64,000 nucleotides of DNA from Theropithecus gelada (lineage: Eukaryota; Chordata; Mammalia; Primates; Cercopithecidae), in NCBI RefSeq assembly GCF_003255815.1, contig NC_037689.1, forward strand, positions 49,076,644 to 49,140,643, in the 5' to 3' direction. This document shows, in pieces, positions 59,447 to 64,000 of this stretch. The notes beneath the pieces were generated by a model. It was not told the origin of the DNA and did not search any database. It was given only the letters and a program-made list of their open reading frames with translations. Both the position numbers and the translations under genes were made by a program. Within the stretch, counting starts at the first letter, position 1. Every line of letters begins with the position of its first letter.

Positions 59447-60489
59447 GATGAGGAAAAACCAGGGCAAAAAGGCTGAAAAATGCCAAAAACCAGAATGCCT
59501 CTTCTCCAAAGGATTACAACTCTTTGCCAGCAAGGGAACAAAACTGGAGGGAGAATGAGTTTGACGAATTGACAGAAGTAGGCTTCAGAAGGTGGGTAAT
59601 AACAAACTTCTCCAAGCTAAAGGACCAAGAAAAAAATAAACAACCCCATCAAAAAGTGGGCGAAGGATATGAACAGACACTTCTCAAAAGAAGACACTTA
59701 AGGGGCCAACAGACATGTGAAAGAAAGCTCATCATCACTGGTCATTAGAGAAATGCAAATCAAAACCACAATGAGATACCATCTCATGCCAGTTAGAATG
59801 GCAATCATTAAAAAGTCAGGAAACAACAGATGCTGGAGAGGATGTGGAGAAATAGGAACACTTTTATACTGTTGGTGAGAGTGTAAATTAGTTCAATCAT
59901 TGTGGAAGACAGTGTGACGATTCCTCAAGGATCTAGAACCAGAAATACCATTTGACCCGGCAATCCCATTACTGGGTATATACCCAAAAGATTATAAATC
60001 ATTCTACTATAAAGACACATGTACACGTATGTTTATTGCAGCACTATTCACAATAGCAAAAGCTTGGAACCAACCCAAATGCCCATCAATGATAGGCTGG
60101 ATAAAGAAAATGTGGCACATATACAGCATGAAATACTATGCAGCCATAAAAAAGAATGAGTTCATGTCCTTTGCAGGGACATGGATGAAGCTGGAAACCA
60201 TCATTCTCAGCAAACTAACACAGCAACAGAAAACCAAACACCACATGTTCTCACTCATAAGTGGGAGTTGAACAATGAGAACATATGGGCACAGTGAGGG
60301 GAACATTATACGTTGGGGCCTGTCAGGGAGTGGGGGGATAGGGGAGGGATAGCATTAGAAGAAATACCTAATGTAGATGACGGGTTGATGGGTGCAGCAA
60401 ACCACCATGGGACATGTATACCTATGTAACAAACCTGCCTGTTCTGTACATGCATCCCAGAACATAAAGTATAATAAATTTAAAAAAAC
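58109..60489 (+). mobile_element. L1PA with full 5'UTR and large internal deletion
   Basis: Starts at the L1 5' end ('gtaagatggctaaataggaac', with a YY1-like aagatggc) and keeps a 5'UTR of about 1.34 kb. ORF1 begins at ATG 59448, but this frame closes after 36 codons (TGA 59556-59558), showing a frameshift; the family frame is carried by 59524 onward (PAREQNWRENEFDELTEV...). At about 59622-59640 the sequence jumps from ORF1 to the ORF2 C-terminal region. The ORF2 end is readable at 60029-60271 (MFIAALFTIAKAWNQPK..., ending at the normal stop), followed by an L1PA 3'UTR and (aaac)n tail. About 4 kb of a standard L1 is absent. It cannot move by itself. Confidence 0.92.
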
Positions 60490-61002
60490 AAAACAAAACA
60501 AAAAAACCTTGCTAAAAAAAAAGCAAGAAAAAGAAAACATGCTCCAAAGTGGCATTGTTAACTTGGCTGTTTCTCAGGTGGGAGTGGAACTAAAAAAAAA
60601 AACAGGAACATCTGTACAACATAAAACTTTGTGAATATCATAAATTATAAAATATGGAACACTTGGTAAATAAAACCTTATGTATTAAAAAAATAATAAT
60701 AACAGAACACTATTATATAACCTTTAGACTGGAAAAGAAATAAAATCTATACTGCAGAATATAGAGATAATTATGATTAAGGATATATATTTTTACAATG
60801 GATAATGCTGAAGTTATTCACAGTGAAAAAATCCATACAGTTTAACTCATGAAGATTTATGAGTTATTTCTAAATAAGAAATAATATTGTAAAAATTATT
60901 ACATTTCAACATTAAATGTTTTAGAAAAGAAAAACAAAATATGGTCATGAAAATAACAAAGAAAAATTTTAAAGAATTAAATCAATAGCATTATTTAAAA
61001 AT
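60490..61002. other. No recognised feature
   Basis: A-rich and AT-rich sequence after the L1 tail. Confidence 0.45.
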
Positions 61003-61277
61003 TCTAACACTTTGGGAAGTTGCAATGGGAAAATTACTTGAGGCCAGGAGTTTGAGACCAGCCTGGGCAACACAGTGAGACCCCATCTCTACTAAAAGAT
61101 AAAAAAATAGCCATGCATAGGGTTGCAAGCCTGTAGTCCTAGCTACTCCAGAGGCTGGGGTAGGAGGAACCCTTGAGCTCTGGAGATCCAGGCTGTAGTG
61201 AGCTATGATTCTGTCACTGCATTCCAGCCTGGGAAACACAGCAAGACCTTATCTCTAAAAAATAAAGTAATAAAAAA
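61003..61277 (+). repeat. AluJ, sense, 5' truncated
   Basis: Starts at 'taacactttgggaag' (first about 30 bp of Alu missing), with both monomers and a degenerate tail. Old J-type body ('gagttcaggctgtagtgagctatgat'-like). Confidence 0.9.
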
Positions 61278-61389
61278 ATTCACACCTAGTTATTTTATAT
61301 ATTTTGAAATATATAAATGATACTAGATTAACATATGAAAAATGATAAAATACTATGCTACCAAAATTAGAAATGAGGAAGGGAAAAGT

Positions 61390-63010
61390 GATAGACTGGA
61401 AATTAAAAGACATCTATCAAAGTTCTTTAGAATAACTATATACAATCATTTGAAATTCAAGATTACATGTATTGCATTATAAAATAACATAAATTTCTGA
61501 AATTAATCCCAGAAGAAATGGAAAATCTGAGCAAGGCAGTAATTGCATGTAAATTGTTTTTAAAATATTAAGAAAATACCTCACTAAAAATTAAAAGGCC
61601 CATATAGTTTCCTTGCAAGTGATTTCAAACCATGAAGTTAATTCTAATGCAATGTAAAATTTTCTAGAGCAATAATTAAGGTGATACTTAAGCATTATGA
61701 TGTCAGAACAATACTGATAAGAAAAATTAAACTAGTAAAATTTACTAATGTGAATACCTAGGTAAGAAATCAAGTATTAGAAAAGAGAAGATATAGAGAT
61801 TTTAAAGTAACTACATAACTTTAAGTTTGAGTCTCTGGCACCTGGGAAAATGCCTGCTACATTTTAGAAACACAATAAATATTTATGGTATAAGTAAATA
61901 GTGACAATAATACAAGGATTATTCAAAATTAGCAATTTTAATAAAAATATATGCACATAGATAGTTTAAATACCTCAGGGGAAAAATTTATGATTACTGC
62001 TTTACATTAAAAACACACACAACATAATATTCAATACTGATTTTAAAAAATAATTGTCTATATACTGCAAACCAAGGAAAGCATTATCCTTAAAAAAAAG
62101 CGCTAGAATAATTCCATGAAAATTTAGAAAAAACTATAGAGCCCCAATTAACAACACTATTATGTAAATGTGTTTTAAAAGTCTGAGCAATTTCAAATGT
62201 TAAGTGTGGTGTGTGTGTGTGTAGGTACAAGCATGCACACACGCATGTACCTGTGTATAAAACAGACAAGCTATCAAATAGTAATAATGTGCAAAGTTTA
62301 TGATCAAGCAATTAAAAAAGATAAATACAAATGGCTAAAAATATAAAAGGATGTTTAACTTCTAAATAAAGAAATGCAAATAACATTTTTTTCAACCATC
62401 AGATTGTAGATCAATAAAATTGATTTGGTAAAGATGTGGGAAAACAGCCCATTTAAAAACTACTAGTAAGTGCCTAAGTAAGTCAAACATTTCTGGAGGT
62501 CAGTGTTTCAATATCCAAGAAAATGTAAACTCCAGAGACTCCCTGACTCTTCAATTTTTTTTTTGTAGGAAATTACTCCATAGCCCAATTTGAAAGCTAT
62601 GGAAAGAATTCTACATAATGTTATTTAATTTTATATTGATTTTAACAGCAAAAATCAACCCACATTTCCAAGAGCTTGGAAATGATCAAAACCTTATGTC
62701 CACACATTTAATGGAAAAGAGTAAAAAATTTAAAAAAAGAGAAAGACTCAGTCGGTTTCACATGCTAATATGGAATGTTCTCCATTACAGGTCTATGCAG
62801 ACAATGTTAATCACCATACCTTGGGTGAAAGAAGCTAAGATACTTGCAATGATGTGTGATCGAGAAGTTTGAAATTTTTAATTCAAAATTTCATATGGTC
62901 TTTATAATGTGTAGTAAAATACACTAAGTTTATGCTTATGTGTGTGCATGTATCCACCCACATATGTATAATATTTGTCTTTAGAGACTGGAAAATAGAT
63001 TACTATGGCA
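61390..63010 (+). mobile_element. Highly decayed L1 ORF2 (L1M)
   Basis: 'cccagaagaaatggaaaatctgagc' (61508), 'gatgtcagaacaatactgataag' (61699), 'gacagcccatttaaaaactactag'-like (62446) and 'gctaatatggaatgttctccattacagg' (62764) occur in L1 ORF2 order. Every frame is broken. A (TG)n run lies at 62207-62222. Confidence 0.65.
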
Positions 63011-63380
63011 GACTACTAGAAAAATATTAACTGCATTCCTTTAAAATTTTATATTACTTGGTATTGATAATAAAATAAAAACCGATCATTCCTAGGACCT
63101 ATCATTTTTATGTAATCATGTTGCCACAACACAAGCTGTCTCAAATTATTTAAATCTAGACTATCACAATCAAATTTGCCTTGGTAACTTTTGGAAAGAG
63201 ATGGTAACTGAATTTGTGTTGTGATGATGAAAAACGAGTTACCTACATATCAAGAGCCACTTATTTTAAACTTGACAATATCAAGTTTTAGAGGTTGTTA
63301 AATATCAACAGTAGGGTCTTCTAAATGAATATAGACACATGGATTTTCCAAATATTTTGGAAAAGTAGACAAATGTGGAC
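63011..63380. other. No recognised feature
   Basis: AT-rich unique-looking sequence. Confidence 0.45.
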
Positions 63381-63391
63381 TTACCATTTTT

Positions 63392-63553
63392 TTAAGATGG
63401 GGTCTTGCTATGCTGCCTGGGCTGGAAAACAGCAGCTATTCATAGGCACAATTATAGTGCACTAGAGCCTCAAATTCTTGAGCTCAAGCCATCCTCTGCC
63501 TCAGCCTACCAAGTTGCTGGGACTATAGGCATAAGTCACTTCACTCAGCACAA
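63392..63553 (-). repeat. Alu monomer (FRAM/FLAM-like), TSD
   Basis: Antisense Alu monomer of about 160 bp, strongly diverged. Flanked by TTACCATTTTT at 63381-63391 and 63554-63564. Confidence 0.85.
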
Positions 63554-63564
63554 TTACCATTTTT

Positions 63565-64000
63565 AGGGAACCTGTTAGCCCACTGAAAAGTCTTACAGCT
63601 TTTTAGAAAGACTATCTAGATTCAATTGAGGAATATAATTATTCAGTGTTAAATATATATGAGCAACTGAAGTTGGTACATAAAGAAGATTCACGGATTT
63701 GATTGTTCATTTACAAAAGTAACTTAGAGTAGGAAAGCTGTGGACATTAGTGATATTTCATATTTATTTTTCCATTCTTTATTCTTATTATTGCATTAGA
63801 AATCCAAATATTGGAAACAGCACACAATATAAATTTAAAAATCACAATATTGTTTATTTCACAAAATGTAATTCATTTCATTTATATTAATATCTACATT
63901 GTGGTCATGATCTGCCTTCAAAACATTGCTGTATAGCTTTATCTAACTATAACTAAAAACAGTAACTGGGGAATCTGTCCTCATACCCAAATACCCAAAA
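63565..64000. other. No recognised feature
   Basis: AT-rich sequence to the window end. Confidence 0.45.

Noticed and set aside
59448..59558. L1 ORF1 start as a possible small protein
   Set aside because: Frameshifted ORF1 beginning of a deleted L1; only 36 codons.
1..64000. CRISPR arrays, operons, tRNA/rRNA genes, prophage
   Set aside because: The repeat content is primate nuclear. The regular repeats seen are the 3.2-kb tandem units and microsatellites. tRNA-like B-box matches lie only in MIR copies.

Overview
This is vertebrate nuclear DNA from a catarrhine primate, most likely an Old World monkey. About half of it is recognisable interspersed repeat (Alu, L1, L2, MIR, MER-type DNA transposons, endogenous retrovirus LTRs). 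The primate call rests on Alu and primate-type L1 copies. The Old World monkey call rests on an AluY at 53186-53501 that carries several changes typical of cercopithecid AluYR copies (for example 'gctcaagcctg' and 'gatccggccactg'); the AluY at 5303-5618 shares the second change. The subfamily names come from reading and memory, not from a database search.

No functional host gene was found. The open frames in the window are short, and the better ones are pieces of L1 ORF2 or of antisense Alu. The window is therefore gene-desert or deep intronic DNA.

Layout. 0-6.8 kb: L2, a hAT-type MER element, an AluS/AluJ tandem pair and a MIR split by AluY. 6.8-9.3 kb: a class I ERV LTR followed by a decayed pro-pol fragment that contains an AluJ. 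9.3-11.4 kb: an L1 ORF2 fragment, an older L1 3' end and an AluS. 11.9-19.3 kb: L2, MER20, a solo LTR7-like LTR, an MLT1-type LTR, a second class I solo LTR, an L1 3' end and MER5A. 19.7-37.1 kb: five diverged head-to-tail copies of a unit of about 3.2 kb, with later Alu and LTR insertions; this is the most distinctive structure in the window. 37.3-43 kb: MIR, L2, AluS, an old L1 and a solo LTR. 43.5-46.2 kb: L1 5'UTR/ORF1 followed by an older L1. 46.3-55.8 kb: mostly AT-rich DNA with AluY/AluS, an ERV LTR, half a MADE1 and MER20. 55.8-60.5 kb: three L1 insertions, two with 5' inversion and one with a large internal deletion. 60.5-64 kb: AluJ, an old L1 and an Alu monomer.

Nothing here works together as a pathway. 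The history can be read as layers: L2/MIR/MER first, then the tandem array, then LTR, L1 and Alu insertions in individual array units. The array copies act as natural pre-insertion references for several of the later events.
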